A stretch of DNA of 64,000 nucleotides from Chitinophagaceae bacterium (lineage in GTDB: Bacteria; Bacteroidota; Bacteroidia; Chitinophagales; Chitinophagaceae). Shown here piece by piece: positions 45,650 through 55,887 of this stretch. How positions within the stretch are numbered: the stretch's first letter is position 1; each line of letters opens with the position of its first letter. Position numbers and translations under genes: made by a program. The notes under the pieces are model-generated. The model was not told the origin of the DNA. It saw only the letters and a program-made list of their open reading frames with translations, and made no database searches. The DNA lies in contig JAFKGR010000009.1 of the NCBI GenBank assembly GCA_017307735.1, forward strand, positions 100,625 to 164,624, written 5' to 3'.

Positions 45650-47170
45650 TTATTTCAGAAGCCACATCAATTTGTTGATATCATCAAAACCATCATACTG
45701 ACGGTTCAATGCATCAATCAGATTTGCCCTGTTGTAATTTGTTTCAGAACCCGGATAAAGCCACCTCATAGGTACTGCATTGGGATTATTTGCGTTCATA
45801 CTTGTAGCCGGATTGATGGGGAATTCAGGAAAGTGATTCCTTCTGTATTCAAAATAACTTGACTCAGCATTTTGCATAAAATTCAGAAGGTAGCGTTGCA
45901 ACCAGATTTGTTTTAATTGATCAGCCTGAGAAGTTCTGAAAGCAGCGTCCCCGGTGAAATAGTTGTTGATGTAATTCTGATCAATTGCCATGCCGTGCGC
46001 ATAGGATGATTTGGTGTTCATAAGGTAAGTCAATGCCGCAGATACACCAGTCTGGTAGTAGTCCTGGGCAGTACCGGAAATCCATCCTCTGACAATACCC
46101 TCTGCAATTATGAGTTGCTGTTCGGCATAGGAGATAAGCATACGCGGATCTGAGTTCTGCTCGGCCAGGTAACGATTGTTGATTAAAGAATATGTATTGG
46201 CGCTGTATCCGGCATTCATGGCTGAATAGTCCATAGAAACATCCACACCGACATAGGCACTTGGATCATCCGGGGTTTTACCGCCTGCAATTTGTGCAGC
46301 AGAAGGTTCAGCATAATAATACATACGGCGGTCATTAAGATTTTTCAAACTGTCAATAACCAAAGAGCTCATCAGGGTTCTGCTCGTAAATAAATTGTTG
46401 GTTCCCGAAAGAGGGTGGGGGTTCTGACTTGAATAAACGAGACCGAAAAATGAATTTGGATTTGTGAACAGATTATTTGCACCTACGATTCCTGCAAATC
46501 TGGTTTTTACATTCAGATCTGCGTCTGCTTCCTTTGAACTGAGTGTCATCAAAACTTTAAGAGCAAAAGCATTGGTAGCCTGCCGCCATTTTACAGGATC
46601 TCCGTTAAACGGAGTCGGGTCGCCGGAAAACTGCACTCCGTTAGCAAAATCCTGATCTGCTGCCTTCAAACCATCCAGGATTGCTTTGAAGATATATTTT
46701 TGCTGATCATATACCGGACGATAATCTCCCGTATTTCCGTTGCCTGCCTGGCTATAAGGCACATCTCCCATTTGCATCGTAAGGATGAAAAAAGTATATG
46801 CCTTTGTAAATTCAGCAACTCCTTTGTATGAGTTTTCCATCACACCTCCTTTGGCATATTCAAGCATCTTTTCAATATTCGGCAGAATTGTCATCGGCCC
46901 AAAATCTTTACTGCCAATCAGATTATACTGTTCACCCAATTGCCCTTCATCTGCATACCCTACATATTTTGATAGCGCATCTTCAGAAATATAGGCTTTG
47001 GCATCTCTGCCTCCGAATTTGGCTACATCCAGAATGATGCCTGTGCACATCATGGATGCGCTCACCTGTGTGGTGGTATCGGGATCAGTGTTGATTTCGT
47101 CGAATTTATTGCATCCGGTCATCACTAATAAAGTGATAAAAAGTCCGGCGGCTAATATTTTATTTTTCAT
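45650..47170 (-). CDS. SusD/RagB-family substrate-binding lipoprotein
   Basis: The 506-residue surface lipoprotein has a lipobox LVMTGC (Cys near residue 20) and the SusD-like group 2 pattern: NTDPDTTTQVSASMM at the start, repeated helical units (YAKGGVMENSYKGVAEFTKA, DLNVKTRFAGI), and the C-terminal block EFPINPATSMN and MRWLYPGSE. It binds oligosaccharide and caps its SusC partner. It lies 70 bases after susC in the same direction. The exact glycan is not predictable, but the adjacent GH16 enzyme points to beta-glucan. Confidence 0.93.
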   Translation of the reverse strand: MKNKILAAGLFITLLVMTGCNKFDEINTDPDTTTQVSASMMCTGIILDVAKFGGRDAKAYISEDALSKYVGYADEGQLGEQYNLIGSKDFGPMTILPNIEKMLEYAKGGVMENSYKGVAEFTKAYTFFILTMQMGDVPYSQAGNGNTGDYRPVYDQQKYIFKAILDGLKAADQDFANGVQFSGDPTPFNGDPVKWRQATNAFALKVLMTLSSKEADADLNVKTRFAGIVGANNLFTNPNSFFGLVYSSQNPHPLSGTNNLFTSRTLMSSLVIDSLKNLNDRRMYYYAEPSAAQIAGGKTPDDPSAYVGVDVSMDYSAMNAGYSANTYSLINNRYLAEQNSDPRMLISYAEQQLIIAEGIVRGWISGTAQDYYQTGVSAALTYLMNTKSSYAHGMAIDQNYINNYFTGDAAFRTSQADQLKQIWLQRYLLNFMQNAESSYFEYRRNHFPEFPINPATSMNANNPNAVPMRWLYPGSETNYNRANLIDALNRQYDGFDDINKLMWLLK

Positions 47171-47240
47171 TTTATCTTTTTTTGTTTTTAAATAATTCCT
47201 TTTATCAGGGTTTTATTTAATGATCTGTTTTTCTTTCTTT

Positions 47241-50200
47241 TTAGAAGTTTACCTTGATGTCCAGACCCAGATACCTTTGAGACGGGTCGCTGAAGTTTTC
47301 AACTCCGCCGTCCGGATCGGAATATTTAAATTGTTTTGCCCACATAAATACGTTCTGGCCTACTGCGGATACAGCAATTCCTTTTGAACTGATCTTAGAT
47401 GCAATCCTCTGAGGGAAATAATAGGTGATTGAAACCTCTCTCAGCTTCAAAAATGTGGTGCTGTAAACATCCAATGGAGAAGCGGCGCCTCCCCAGGCAG
47501 TTCCCTTGTGCATTGCAGTAATGTAGGATTTGTAGGTTACCGGAATATCGTTTGGCGCATATTTCCTGTCGTCACTGGTGATGTTTCCATAAGTGTCATA
47601 GGTCGCTGATCCTGAAATCACTTTTACTCCGTTACCGATATAATTTTTTGTTCCCGGCTGGGTAGCGTCCTTATATCTTGCAGGGTCAAGTGAATTTGGA
47701 TGAGAACCTGCAATCCACATATACATTTCTGTGGTCGTTTGAGTCAATCCACCAACGCGCCCGTCCACTGCAAGATTCAATTGAAAGTTCTTGTAGCGAA
47801 GACTTGTGTTTGCCCCCCAGATCCAATCGGGATCTGAATAACCATATTTTGAATCGTATTTGGAATACTGAGGCAACCCATTACTGAAAATGATATTTCC
47901 CTGAGGATCTCTCAGGTAATCCCTGAGCACATAAGCATCTACTCTGTTACCAACTTTAACCCAGGGCTTGTCAGATGAGAAAACAGAATCCAGTTTGGTA
48001 TAATACCTTGCATAGGTTGACCAGTTTATCCCGACATCCCATTTGAAATCATTGGTTCTGATCGGAGTGGTATTCATGAAAACTTCCCAGCCCTTACGAG
48101 AAATCTGCTCATTGATATTTACGAAGTTGTTTGTATATCCGGAAGAAGGACTGATACCGGTTTTTCTGAGGAAGTCGTACATTCTCTTGTCATAGTAAGA
48201 GATGTCAATTGACACCAGGTTGTTAAACAGGCTGGCGGCTGTACCTACTTCAAAGGTAGAGGCTGACTGAGGCCTTACATCTGTACCACTGATGGTGGTG
48301 GGCAGTGTTGCGGAACTCAGGTTACCCCAACTGTTGTTGGCGATTGAGAATACAGAGTTAATACTGTAAACATCAGCCGGGGTTTTTGAGTTGGTCCAGG
48401 AACCTCTGATTTTCCAAAAGGATAGCCAATCTGTTTTTGGCAATAATTTAGATGCAATAAAGCTTCCGGAAACTGAAGGATATAAATAAGACCTTGTAGA
48501 TTTCGGAAGGGTAGAGCTCCAGTCGTTTCTTAAAGTTCCTTCAACATATACGAGGCTTTTCCATGCGATTGCCAATCTTCCATACAAACTGTTTACCTGT
48601 TGTTTGGTTGTATTGGCATCTACAATTGCCGGGTTAACGGATGCTTTCAATGAGTAGAAACCCGGAATTGAAAGTCCGCCCTGGGTAAATGCCTCAAGAC
48701 CTTCGTCACGATGATAAAAAATTGTTCCTCCGGCGAATGCATCAATATTAAAATCATTTACACTTTTATTCAAACTGATTATGAAATCATTGTTAGTACT
48801 GAATCCTCTGCTTAAACCATAGTTGAATGATCCTTTCTTGGATTCACCCCAAACCTGGGTTCCTCCCGGTATCATAGTCGTTGCACCACCTCCCTGAAAC
48901 GATCCTTCAGAAATTCTTACGATTTGTTTATCACTGTAGGTATCAAACCCTGTACGGAATGTGGCTTTGAGCCACGGAGTAAAACTGTAATTTGCTTCAA
49001 GAGATCCATTGAATATATCTCTGTCTAAGCTGTGAATTCTTTCATTCCTGTCAAAATAGGGATTATTATTTGTTGAAGTGTAACTGTCGTTCTGAACTTC
49101 ATTTTTTACCAGCCAATAATCTTTGTACTGCCTGATATCATAATCTGCTGCCGACCATACCAACAAGTTATACATGGGATCGTAGGCAGTATAACCGCTA
49201 AATCCGATATTGGGAGAGGTTTGCTGATTATACATGATGTTGGACGAAAGAGAAAAATTTCCTTTTTTCATATCTCCACCCAGGGAATAAGAAACCTTGT
49301 CAAATTTGGAGTTGGGATATATACCTCTGTTGCCAACCCATGAAGCAGAGGCTCGGAAACTTCCTAATTCTCCCTGTTGTACCACATTGATATTGTTATT
49401 TAAGATGTATCCCTGATTTAAAAAGTTCTTGAAGTTATCTTTACCAATGGGCAGGTAAGGCATTTCCTTCATCGTTTTGGAAATGGGATCCCATTGAATT
49501 ACCGGCTGACCTTCCATAGGTACGCCCCAGGATCCGTCGCCTGACCTTGCATAGGTATTGGTAGCTGTATTCACCACGCGGCCATATTTGTGTTGCAATT
49601 CGGGAATTGCAAGAAATCCGGCTGTAAACATGCTACTGGTATTAAATGATACTGATAGTCCCTGGCTTTTGCTTCCTTTTTTTGTAGTCACCATGATGGT
49701 TCCATTTGCACCTCTGTATCCATACAATGCAGAAGAAGTAGCTCCTTTAAGAACTGTGATTGATTGGATGTCGTCAGGTGCAATATCCCGAAGCGTCATG
49801 TTTTCGTAGGGGACACCGTCAATAACGAGCAATGGAGTTTCACCGCGTATTTCAATATCGGGAGCGGCTGTAAATTCAGTACTGTTTTTTACAAGCAGGC
49901 CTGCCACGCGTCCGGTGAGTGATGTTCCTACGTCAATTCCTTTAACGGTTTGCAGAGCATCGCCCTGAACAGACTGGACAGAATAGCCGAGTGCCCTGGT
50001 TTCTCTTTTTATTCCGAGGGCCGTTACTACCACCGTCTGCAGTTCCTGATTTCCGGGTTGCAAAGTCACATTGTAAACGGATTGGTCTGAAGTAACAGCC
50101 AATGATTGGCTTTGCATTGAAACAGATGAAAAAACAAGGACGTCATTAACCCTTGCCTGAATGGTGTAACTACCTAAATTATCTGTGGTAGTGCCGGCTC

Positions 50201-50357
50201 CCGTTCTTTCAACTGTAATACTGACACCGGGAAGTGCATTGCCATTGTGGTCAGTCACTTTGCCGGTAACAGTTTTATTCTGCGCCCAGGCTGCCGAACC
50301 CACCAGCAGTAATATTGGCATCAGAATCAATAGATTAAGTAATCTTTTCATAAACAA
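47241..50357 (-). CDS. SusC/RagA-family TonB-linked outer membrane transporter
   Basis: The 1038-residue transporter has a signal peptide, an N-terminal carboxypeptidase-like domain (TVTGKVTDHNGNALPGVSI, about 30-110), a plug with EIRGETPLLVIDGVPYEN (the SusC plug motif) and SITVLKGATSSALYG, and a C-terminal beta-barrel ending in YLGLDIKVNF. It imports oligosaccharides delivered by the SusD lipoprotein, using TonB energy. The first ATG at 50357 or the ATG at 50351 can serve as start. A STN domain for anti-sigma signalling is absent, so control is likely by the divergent regulator. Confidence 0.95.
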   Translation of the reverse strand: MFMKRLLNLLILMPILLLVGSAAWAQNKTVTGKVTDHNGNALPGVSITVERTGAGTTTDNLGSYTIQARVNDVLVFSSVSMQSQSLAVTSDQSVYNVTLQPGNQELQTVVVTALGIKRETRALGYSVQSVQGDALQTVKGIDVGTSLTGRVAGLLVKNSTEFTAAPDIEIRGETPLLVIDGVPYENMTLRDIAPDDIQSITVLKGATSSALYGYRGANGTIMVTTKKGSKSQGLSVSFNTSSMFTAGFLAIPELQHKYGRVVNTATNTYARSGDGSWGVPMEGQPVIQWDPISKTMKEMPYLPIGKDNFKNFLNQGYILNNNINVVQQGELGSFRASASWVGNRGIYPNSKFDKVSYSLGGDMKKGNFSLSSNIMYNQQTSPNIGFSGYTAYDPMYNLLVWSAADYDIRQYKDYWLVKNEVQNDSYTSTNNNPYFDRNERIHSLDRDIFNGSLEANYSFTPWLKATFRTGFDTYSDKQIVRISEGSFQGGGATTMIPGGTQVWGESKKGSFNYGLSRGFSTNNDFIISLNKSVNDFNIDAFAGGTIFYHRDEGLEAFTQGGLSIPGFYSLKASVNPAIVDANTTKQQVNSLYGRLAIAWKSLVYVEGTLRNDWSSTLPKSTRSYLYPSVSGSFIASKLLPKTDWLSFWKIRGSWTNSKTPADVYSINSVFSIANNSWGNLSSATLPTTISGTDVRPQSASTFEVGTAASLFNNLVSIDISYYDKRMYDFLRKTGISPSSGYTNNFVNINEQISRKGWEVFMNTTPIRTNDFKWDVGINWSTYARYYTKLDSVFSSDKPWVKVGNRVDAYVLRDYLRDPQGNIIFSNGLPQYSKYDSKYGYSDPDWIWGANTSLRYKNFQLNLAVDGRVGGLTQTTTEMYMWIAGSHPNSLDPARYKDATQPGTKNYIGNGVKVISGSATYDTYGNITSDDRKYAPNDIPVTYKSYITAMHKGTAWGGAASPLDVYSTTFLKLREVSITYYFPQRIASKISSKGIAVSAVGQNVFMWAKQFKYSDPDGGVENFSDPSQRYLGLDIKVNF

Positions 50358-50457
50358 TTTTTATTTAGTTCTTAAAATCCCGTTTTTTCGGGGCCTAAAA
50401 TTAATTTTCAAAATTCAGTAATCTTGAAAAAATACCTCAACTTGACTACATCATTTT

Positions 50458-50487
50458 TTGGGGACGTCTTTATTTTAGCCTATTTTG
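50458..50487 (+). promoter_or_regulatory. Promoter of the PUL regulator gene
   Basis: TTG (50458-50460), 20 bases, then TATTTTG (50481-50487) approximates the consensus, 42 bases before ATG 50530. It lies in the 172-base gap shared with susC. Confidence 0.5.
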
Positions 50488-50529
50488 CAATACATCAATA
50501 CTACATCAATAAATAGAAAACCTCCTCTG

Positions 50530-53442
50530 ATGAAATCGAAAGGGTTTTTCTTATTGCTTTTTATCGTTTCTCATTTTACTTCTGTTGGTCAAAATACAAT
50601 TGGCCTTCCCCAAATAATCAACTATGATAAAAATGACTATCATGGCGGTAGCCAGACATGGAATATCGGGCAGGATGATAGGGGTATAATGTATTTTGCA
50701 AATAATGAAGGGTTAGTCACTTTTGATGGGTTTTATTGGAAGGTGTATCCGCTTCCCCACAAAACCATTATGCGATCTCTGGCTATTGGAGGAGAAAATA
50801 AGGTTTATGCCGGCGGTCAGGGTGAATTCGGATATTTTTCACCCGATAGAAATGGAATTATGCAATTCACCTCTCTCGTAGATCTGGTTCCTGATAAAGA
50901 AAAAACATTTGCCGACATCTGGAAAACAGTAATTTATAAAGATGCTGTTTTTTTTCAGGCTTCCGACCGGATTTTTGAGTACAAGAATGACCGTATCCGT
51001 GTATTTCTGGCCAAAAACGTATGGCAATACATTGGAAAATCAGGAGATAAATTATTTGCGCAGGACAGAATGGACGGGGTTTATGAATTTAAAGATGACC
51101 AATGGTACCCGGTTGCCAAAACGACTACAACTGTGAATATTACCGGAATTATGAATTTGGGGACGGACAGTTTTTTGATCAGCAGTCAAAAGAACGGACT
51201 TTTTATTATGAACGGACAAAAAATTTCTCCGTTTGTTCATAACGCGAAAGAAACTTTACCGGAACATATTAATTATTCTGCCCGGATCAACATGTCAGAA
51301 TATGTCGCTGGTACCAGATCTGACGGATGTATCATTTTTGACCGGAATGGAAATATAATTCAGAAAATCAGGTTGGTGGAGGGCCTTCAGAATAATAATG
51401 TTCAATGTGTTTTTATTGACAAGGATGGAAATATTTGGGCGGGGTTGAATAATGGAATCAGTTTCATCGATTACAGTTCTGCCATCAAATACATCAGGCC
51501 TGACAAGCAAAATGAAGTTTTGGGTTACTCGAGTATTATTCACGATCACAAACTTTATATTGCCACTTCCGATGGTACTTATGTTGCACCACTAAAGGAA
51601 TCAGGCAAAGATTTCAGTTTTTCAATCGGGTCCTTTTCCCTGATAAAAAATACGATGGGTGAGACCTGGAAAATTGATGAGGTCAATCAACAATTATTGA
51701 TCGGGCACAATGATGGCGTTTTTCAAATTAAGGGGATGGAGGCTTCTCCCGTTTTGAATGGTTCGGGTTGCTGGATTTTTATTCCGATGACACAGGTTTT
51801 CCCTGCAAAGAAAATATTGGTTGGCACTTATACTGGATTAAGGGAACTTGATTATGAGAATGGACATTTTATTTCGAATGAAGAATTGAAAGGTATGTCC
51901 GAATCTTTTCGTTTTTTGACCACAGATAATGATGGAGGTATCTGGGCATCTCATCCGTACCGCGGAGTTTACAGGATCACACTTTCTGCTGATGGCAAAA
52001 GTTATTCTGCAAAATTATATACCGACAAAGACGGGCTGCCGTCAACCCTCGAAAATTATGTTTTCAGAATAAGAAACAGAGTGGTATTTGCAACCAAAAA
52101 AGGGATTTATGAATTCAATTATAAAACAAATAAGTTTGAACCTTCCCAGGTTGTGAACAATATTTTCAGAAATTTGGAATTAAGGTATTTGCGCGAAGAC
52201 GGGGATGGTAATATCTGGTTTTGCAGCGGGAAAAAAATTGGGGTGGCTTCCTTTGAACCCGATAGTAAACCAAAAAAATATACAATAACTTATTTCCCCG
52301 AATTGGCCGGACAGATTCTTTCTGGTTTTGAAAGTATTTATCCGTTCAACAAAGAAAATATTTTTATTTCTTCGGAAAAGGGAATTATCCATCTGAATTA
52401 TGCGAAATATGCTTCAAAGCAAAAACGGATTAAAGTTCTGTTGGGAGCGGTGACTGCGATTGGGAAAAAAGACAGCCTGCTTTTTGGCGGATTCTTCCAT
52501 TCTCTGAAAGATTCCGTTTTTGTTCAGGATGAGCAGAAGGTTCCCCGCTTATCCAGCAGCTACAACTCATTTCACTTTGAATACAGCTCTCCTTCTTACG
52601 GGCTTCAAAGCAATATTGAATACAGTTACCAACTTTCAGGCTATGATCCGGCATGGTCTGAATGGTCAACGAAAACAGAAAAAGATTATACAAACCTTTC
52701 TTCCGGAAATTATGTTTTTAAAATAAAAGCGAGAGACAATCTTGGCAATGAATCGCAGGTTGTTTCTTTTGCTTTTGTAGTGCAGCCTCCGTGGTACGCT
52801 ACTATTTGGGCAAAGCTGTTTTATGCTGTGTTGATTTTCATCGCAGGATTTATGATTTACAAATGGCAGGAAAGGAAGTTTGAATCACAACGGGTAAAGT
52901 ATGAAGAGGAGCAGAGAAGGATCAATGAATTGCATCAGCTAAAACTTGAGAAAAGGGAAAAAGAAATTATCAAACTGCAGAATGAAAAACTGGCTGATGA
53001 AGTCAAATACAAGAGCCGTGAACTTGCCGATGCCGCCATCCATCTGGAAGAAAGAAACAGTGCATTGACGAGGGTGAAAAGCGAATTGGAAAAAATTTAC
53101 AAAAGATCGGGAAATGACGATGAACTCCGGCAGACATTATTGCTTCTGAAAAATATTGAAAGGAACAATTCCACATGGGAACAATTTGCTACCCATTTTG
53201 ATGAATTGAATAATGATTTTCTCAAAAAATTGAAAGACAGATTTCAAAACCTGACCAATAATGATTTGAAAGTTTGTACTTATCTCAAACTAAATCTTTC
53301 TACCAAAGAGATAGCACAACTTATGAATATTTCAATACGGGGTACAGAAATCAGCAGGTACAGGCTTCGGAAAAAACTGGATGTGCCCAGGGGGAAAACC
53401 ATTACTGATTTTTTGAACGAGGTAGTTTTGGTGATTAAGTAA
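50530..53442 (+). CDS. Membrane-spanning one-component regulator with beta-propeller sensor and LuxR-type DNA-binding domain
   Basis: The protein of about 970 residues resembles the sensor half of Bacteroidota hybrid two-component systems but lacks a histidine kinase. After a signal peptide there are two-blade propeller repeats (about 30-650; DKDGNIWAGLNNG, DNDGGIWASHPYRG, DGDGNIWFCSG), a triple-tyrosine (Y_Y_Y) domain (YSYQLSGYDPAWSEWS), one membrane helix (about 770-790), a long coiled coil, and a C-terminal LuxR helix-turn-helix (LTNNDLKVCTYLKLNLSTKE). It is divergent from susC, so it likely senses a glycan product outside and activates the locus directly at the membrane. ATG 50530 begins the signal peptide. 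Confidence 0.88.
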   Translation: MKSKGFFLLLFIVSHFTSVGQNTIGLPQIINYDKNDYHGGSQTWNIGQDDRGIMYFANNEGLVTFDGFYWKVYPLPHKTIMRSLAIGGENKVYAGGQGEFGYFSPDRNGIMQFTSLVDLVPDKEKTFADIWKTVIYKDAVFFQASDRIFEYKNDRIRVFLAKNVWQYIGKSGDKLFAQDRMDGVYEFKDDQWYPVAKTTTTVNITGIMNLGTDSFLISSQKNGLFIMNGQKISPFVHNAKETLPEHINYSARINMSEYVAGTRSDGCIIFDRNGNIIQKIRLVEGLQNNNVQCVFIDKDGNIWAGLNNGISFIDYSSAIKYIRPDKQNEVLGYSSIIHDHKLYIATSDGTYVAPLKESGKDFSFSIGSFSLIKNTMGETWKIDEVNQQLLIGHNDGVFQIKGMEASPVLNGSGCWIFIPMTQVFPAKKILVGTYTGLRELDYENGHFISNEELKGMSESFRFLTTDNDGGIWASHPYRGVYRITLSADGKSYSAKLYTDKDGLPSTLENYVFRIRNRVVFATKKGIYEFNYKTNKFEPSQVVNNIFRNLELRYLREDGDGNIWFCSGKKIGVASFEPDSKPKKYTITYFPELAGQILSGFESIYPFNKENIFISSEKGIIHLNYAKYASKQKRIKVLLGAVTAIGKKDSLLFGGFFHSLKDSVFVQDEQKVPRLSSSYNSFHFEYSSPSYGLQSNIEYSYQLSGYDPAWSEWSTKTEKDYTNLSSGNYVFKIKARDNLGNESQVVSFAFVVQPPWYATIWAKLFYAVLIFIAGFMIYKWQERKFESQRVKYEEEQRRINELHQLKLEKREKEIIKLQNEKLADEVKYKSRELADAAIHLEERNSALTRVKSELEKIYKRSGNDDELRQTLLLLKNIERNNSTWEQFATHFDELNNDFLKKLKDRFQNLTNNDLKVCTYLKLNLSTKEIAQLMNISIRGTEISRYRLRKKLDVPRGKTITDFLNEVVLVIK

Positions 53443-53553
53443 GTTTTTTGTCAGGGATCATTTTGTACAATTTTCCAATCATTATTAAAATATTTCCTGA
53501 ATTAAAAATTCAAACCTGATGTATCTTTTTACATTTGGCCAAATATCAAATAA

Positions 53554-54330
53554 ATGAAGACTGATGTAATGGATGAGAACGAGTGGCCGTGGGTTCTCTC
53601 CAAAGTGGGTAAAAAAGTGCTTCGTCCAGGAGGAAGAGAAATGACAATGTTCCTGCTTGATAATCTGAAAATAGAAAAGGAAGATCATGTGGTGGAGTTC
53701 GCACCGGGTATTGGTTTCACGGCTGCTCAGATTTTGAAAGATCATCCTGAAAGTTACACAGGAATTGAGTTAAATGAAGAAGCCGGGAAAAATCTGAGAG
53801 ATATTGTTCAGGGTGAAAATAACAAGATTATTATCGGCAATGCTGCCAAAGCAAGCCTGGAAGACGGTTCGCAGGATAAAGTGATCGGAGAAGCCATGCT
53901 CACCATGCATGCTGATCACCGGAAGGTGGAAATCATTGATGTAGCCCACAGACTGCTCAGAAAAGGCGGACTTTATGCAATCCATGAATTGTGTCTGGTT
54001 GAAGAAGGAATTAGTCCGGAAGCCAAAGCGGCAATTACAAAAGATCTTTCAAGCCATTCTCATGTAAATACCAGGCCACTCACTCAATCGGAATGGAAAT
54101 CGATTCTTGAGAAAGAAGGATTTCGTGTTAAGAAAGTATGGACCAGGCCCATGATGCTTTTGGAACCTTCCCGCATTATTCAGGATGAAGGAATCGTCAA
54201 TACATTGAGCACGGTTTTCAAAGTTTTGCGTAAGCCGAAAGCGAGAAAAAAAATCCTGGAAATGCGAAAGCTGTTTAAATCTCACAGAAAAGAGATCTGT
54301 GCCATTGGCATGGTCGCCGAGAAAATATAG
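53554..54330 (+). CDS. Class I SAM-dependent methyltransferase
   Basis: The 258-residue cytoplasmic methyltransferase has motif I VVEFAPGIGFTAAQIL (about 47-62), acidic loop GIELNEEAG, motif II EDGSQDKVIGEAML and LRKGGLYAIHELCL (motif III). The substrate is unknown; the family includes small-molecule and metal-linked methylases. A minus-seven TACATTTG lies about 20 bases upstream. It converges with the AhpD-like gene. Confidence 0.85.
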   Translation: MKTDVMDENEWPWVLSKVGKKVLRPGGREMTMFLLDNLKIEKEDHVVEFAPGIGFTAAQILKDHPESYTGIELNEEAGKNLRDIVQGENNKIIIGNAAKASLEDGSQDKVIGEAMLTMHADHRKVEIIDVAHRLLRKGGLYAIHELCLVEEGISPEAKAAITKDLSSHSHVNTRPLTQSEWKSILEKEGFRVKKVWTRPMMLLEPSRIIQDEGIVNTLSTVFKVLRKPKARKKILEMRKLFKSHRKEICAIGMVAEKI

Positions 54331-54390
54331 AGCCGGATTTTTTGTCAGTCAACTTAAAAAAAGAGTAACTGTTTCATATCTTAAAATAAA

Positions 54391-54428
54391 AAATTGCACC
54401 GCAAAAAGTTTTCAAGGTGCAATTTTTT
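54391..54428. terminator. Bidirectional intrinsic terminator
   Basis: AAATTGCACC pairs with GGTGCAATTT and has T-runs on both strands, so it ends both the methyltransferase and the AhpD-like genes. Confidence 0.88.
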
Positions 54429-54457
54429 TTTAAATCGAATTTTTGAATAAGAAGTTT

Positions 54458-54937
54458 TTATGAAGCCGGTTCTGCTTCTTTCTTTTTTTTGTAAGGAGAA
54501 ACATAGCTCCCGACTTCTGACTTGACAGCCACATTGATCCTGTTCCATCCGTTAATGGCAACAATGGCAAAAGTCAATTCCATAATTTCTTTCGGAGAAA
54601 AATATTTTTTCAATTCTTCGTATTCGTTTTCAGGAGCGCCTTTTTCAGCAACCAGCGTCAATGATTCTGTCCATGCCAGTGCAGCTCGTTCTTTGTCAGA
54701 AAAGAAGGGAGCATCTCTCCAGGCCGCAAGAACGTTAAGTCTTTTCGGATCTTCTCCAATGGCGATGGAATCTTTGGTGTGCATGTCCAGGCAGTGTGCG
54801 CAACCATTAATCTGAGAAGCCCTGGTCACCATCAGTAACAAAAGTTTCTGATCGATTTTGCTTTTATTGACCACTTTTTGAAGGCCGATCATGGCATTCA
54901 GCCCTTCAGGAAATGTTTTAACCCAATCTATTCTCAT
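54458..54937 (-). CDS. AhpD-like carboxymuconolactone decarboxylase-family protein
   Basis: The protein of about 159 residues has the CxxC of the AhpD core in INGCAHCLDMHTKDS followed by the conserved His (about residues 51-59). It is an alkylhydroperoxidase-like protein, often linked to oxidative stress. The start MRIDWVKTFPEGL is chosen over the longer frame from 54976, which begins inside the terminator of the upstream operon. The surrounding terminators make it an independent unit. Confidence 0.88.
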   Translation of the reverse strand: MRIDWVKTFPEGLNAMIGLQKVVNKSKIDQKLLLLMVTRASQINGCAHCLDMHTKDSIAIGEDPKRLNVLAAWRDAPFFSDKERAALAWTESLTLVAEKGAPENEYEELKKYFSPKEIMELTFAIVAINGWNRINVAVKSEVGSYVSPYKKKKEAEPAS

Positions 54938-54961
54938 ACAAAATGATTTAAATTTTTTAAT

Positions 54962-55003
54962 AAAAAAGGATGACAAGTAAACAACAAATCACTTGCCATC
55001 CTT
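54962..55003 (-). terminator. Terminator of the prpD-comA operon
   Basis: On the minus strand AAGGATGGCAAGT pairs with ACTTGTCATCCTT (one G-U pair) and is followed by a TTTTTT run. It separates the operon from the AhpD-like gene. Confidence 0.88.
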
Positions 55004-55021
55004 AAAAGTGTCAGATAATTT

Positions 55022-55867
55022 TTACTTGTAAGTAACAATTCTGCCCCACACATCATTGGTTCCCCAGATTCCTTCGCGGGTACATTCCAGTTGTACTATC
55101 TGGCTGTGATCCACAAAGAGATTGACTTCCGGCCCGTAATTTTTAATATACCATTTGAAAACTTTCGGATCGGCAGCTTCAAACATTACCTTTTCCAATC
55201 CGATTGCATTGATAAATTTCGCGGGTACATCCACACGCCAGGGATCTGCATTTTCAGTAACGCCTTCAGATTCCATCATGATGAGAAATGCTCCGGCATC
55301 AACGAATCTCTTTGCCTGGCTGATGGCATATTCCACATCCTGTGTCCCCTCTACACGCAATTCGGAGGCAACGGTATCCCCACCTGCGCCGAACTGAATA
55401 CCGATTTCGGGTTTTGCCTTCATGCCTGCTTTTTGCACATCTTCTATGACGTGTTGCCAATCAGATGTGGGGATCGAAATGAATCCGGTTGAAATTTCAA
55501 CAATGTCAAAACCCAGGCTCTTCACTTCCTGAATGTATTTTTTGACAGCTTCTTTTCCTTTGGTCAAAACATATTCCATAAAACCTCCGGTTGAAACCAG
55601 CACACCGTATTGGTGGGCAAGGTCAATCATTTCTTTGATCTTCTTTGGATTCATGAAAGTAAATGCACCACCCGCAAATTTGATACTGTCCACATAGTTG
55701 CCGGACATTTCCAGAATGTCTTTGAAATAATGCATTCCAAAGTTGGAATAATAGGCTGCTCTGATTTCCGTCATGCCTACTTTACGGGGCTTGGCAGGAC
55801 GGTCGTTGCGCTGCAACCAGTCAAACGCAACCGGGTTGGTTATAAATTTATTTTCTGGCATAATCAT
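55022..55867 (-). CDS. Phosphosulfolactate synthase (ComA) family protein
   Basis: The 281-residue TIM-barrel protein belongs to the ComA family, whose known members add sulfite to phosphoenolpyruvate to give (R)-phosphosulfolactate, the first step of coenzyme M synthesis in methanogens and of some bacterial sulfonates. Family blocks are seen: VDSIKFAGGAF, VSTGGFMEYVL, VEISTGFISIP, KPEIGIQFGAG and IMMESEGVTEN. The ATG at 55867 or 55861 can start it. It follows the PrpD-family gene by 20 bases and ends at a strong terminator, so the two form an operon. The usual downstream ComB/ComC-type genes are absent. Confidence 0.85.
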   Translation of the reverse strand: MIMPENKFITNPVAFDWLQRNDRPAKPRKVGMTEIRAAYYSNFGMHYFKDILEMSGNYVDSIKFAGGAFTFMNPKKIKEMIDLAHQYGVLVSTGGFMEYVLTKGKEAVKKYIQEVKSLGFDIVEISTGFISIPTSDWQHVIEDVQKAGMKAKPEIGIQFGAGGDTVASELRVEGTQDVEYAISQAKRFVDAGAFLIMMESEGVTENADPWRVDVPAKFINAIGLEKVMFEAADPKVFKWYIKNYGPEVNLFVDHSQIVQLECTREGIWGTNDVWGRIVTYK

Positions 55868-55887
55868 TAAAATTTAAATGTGATTAA

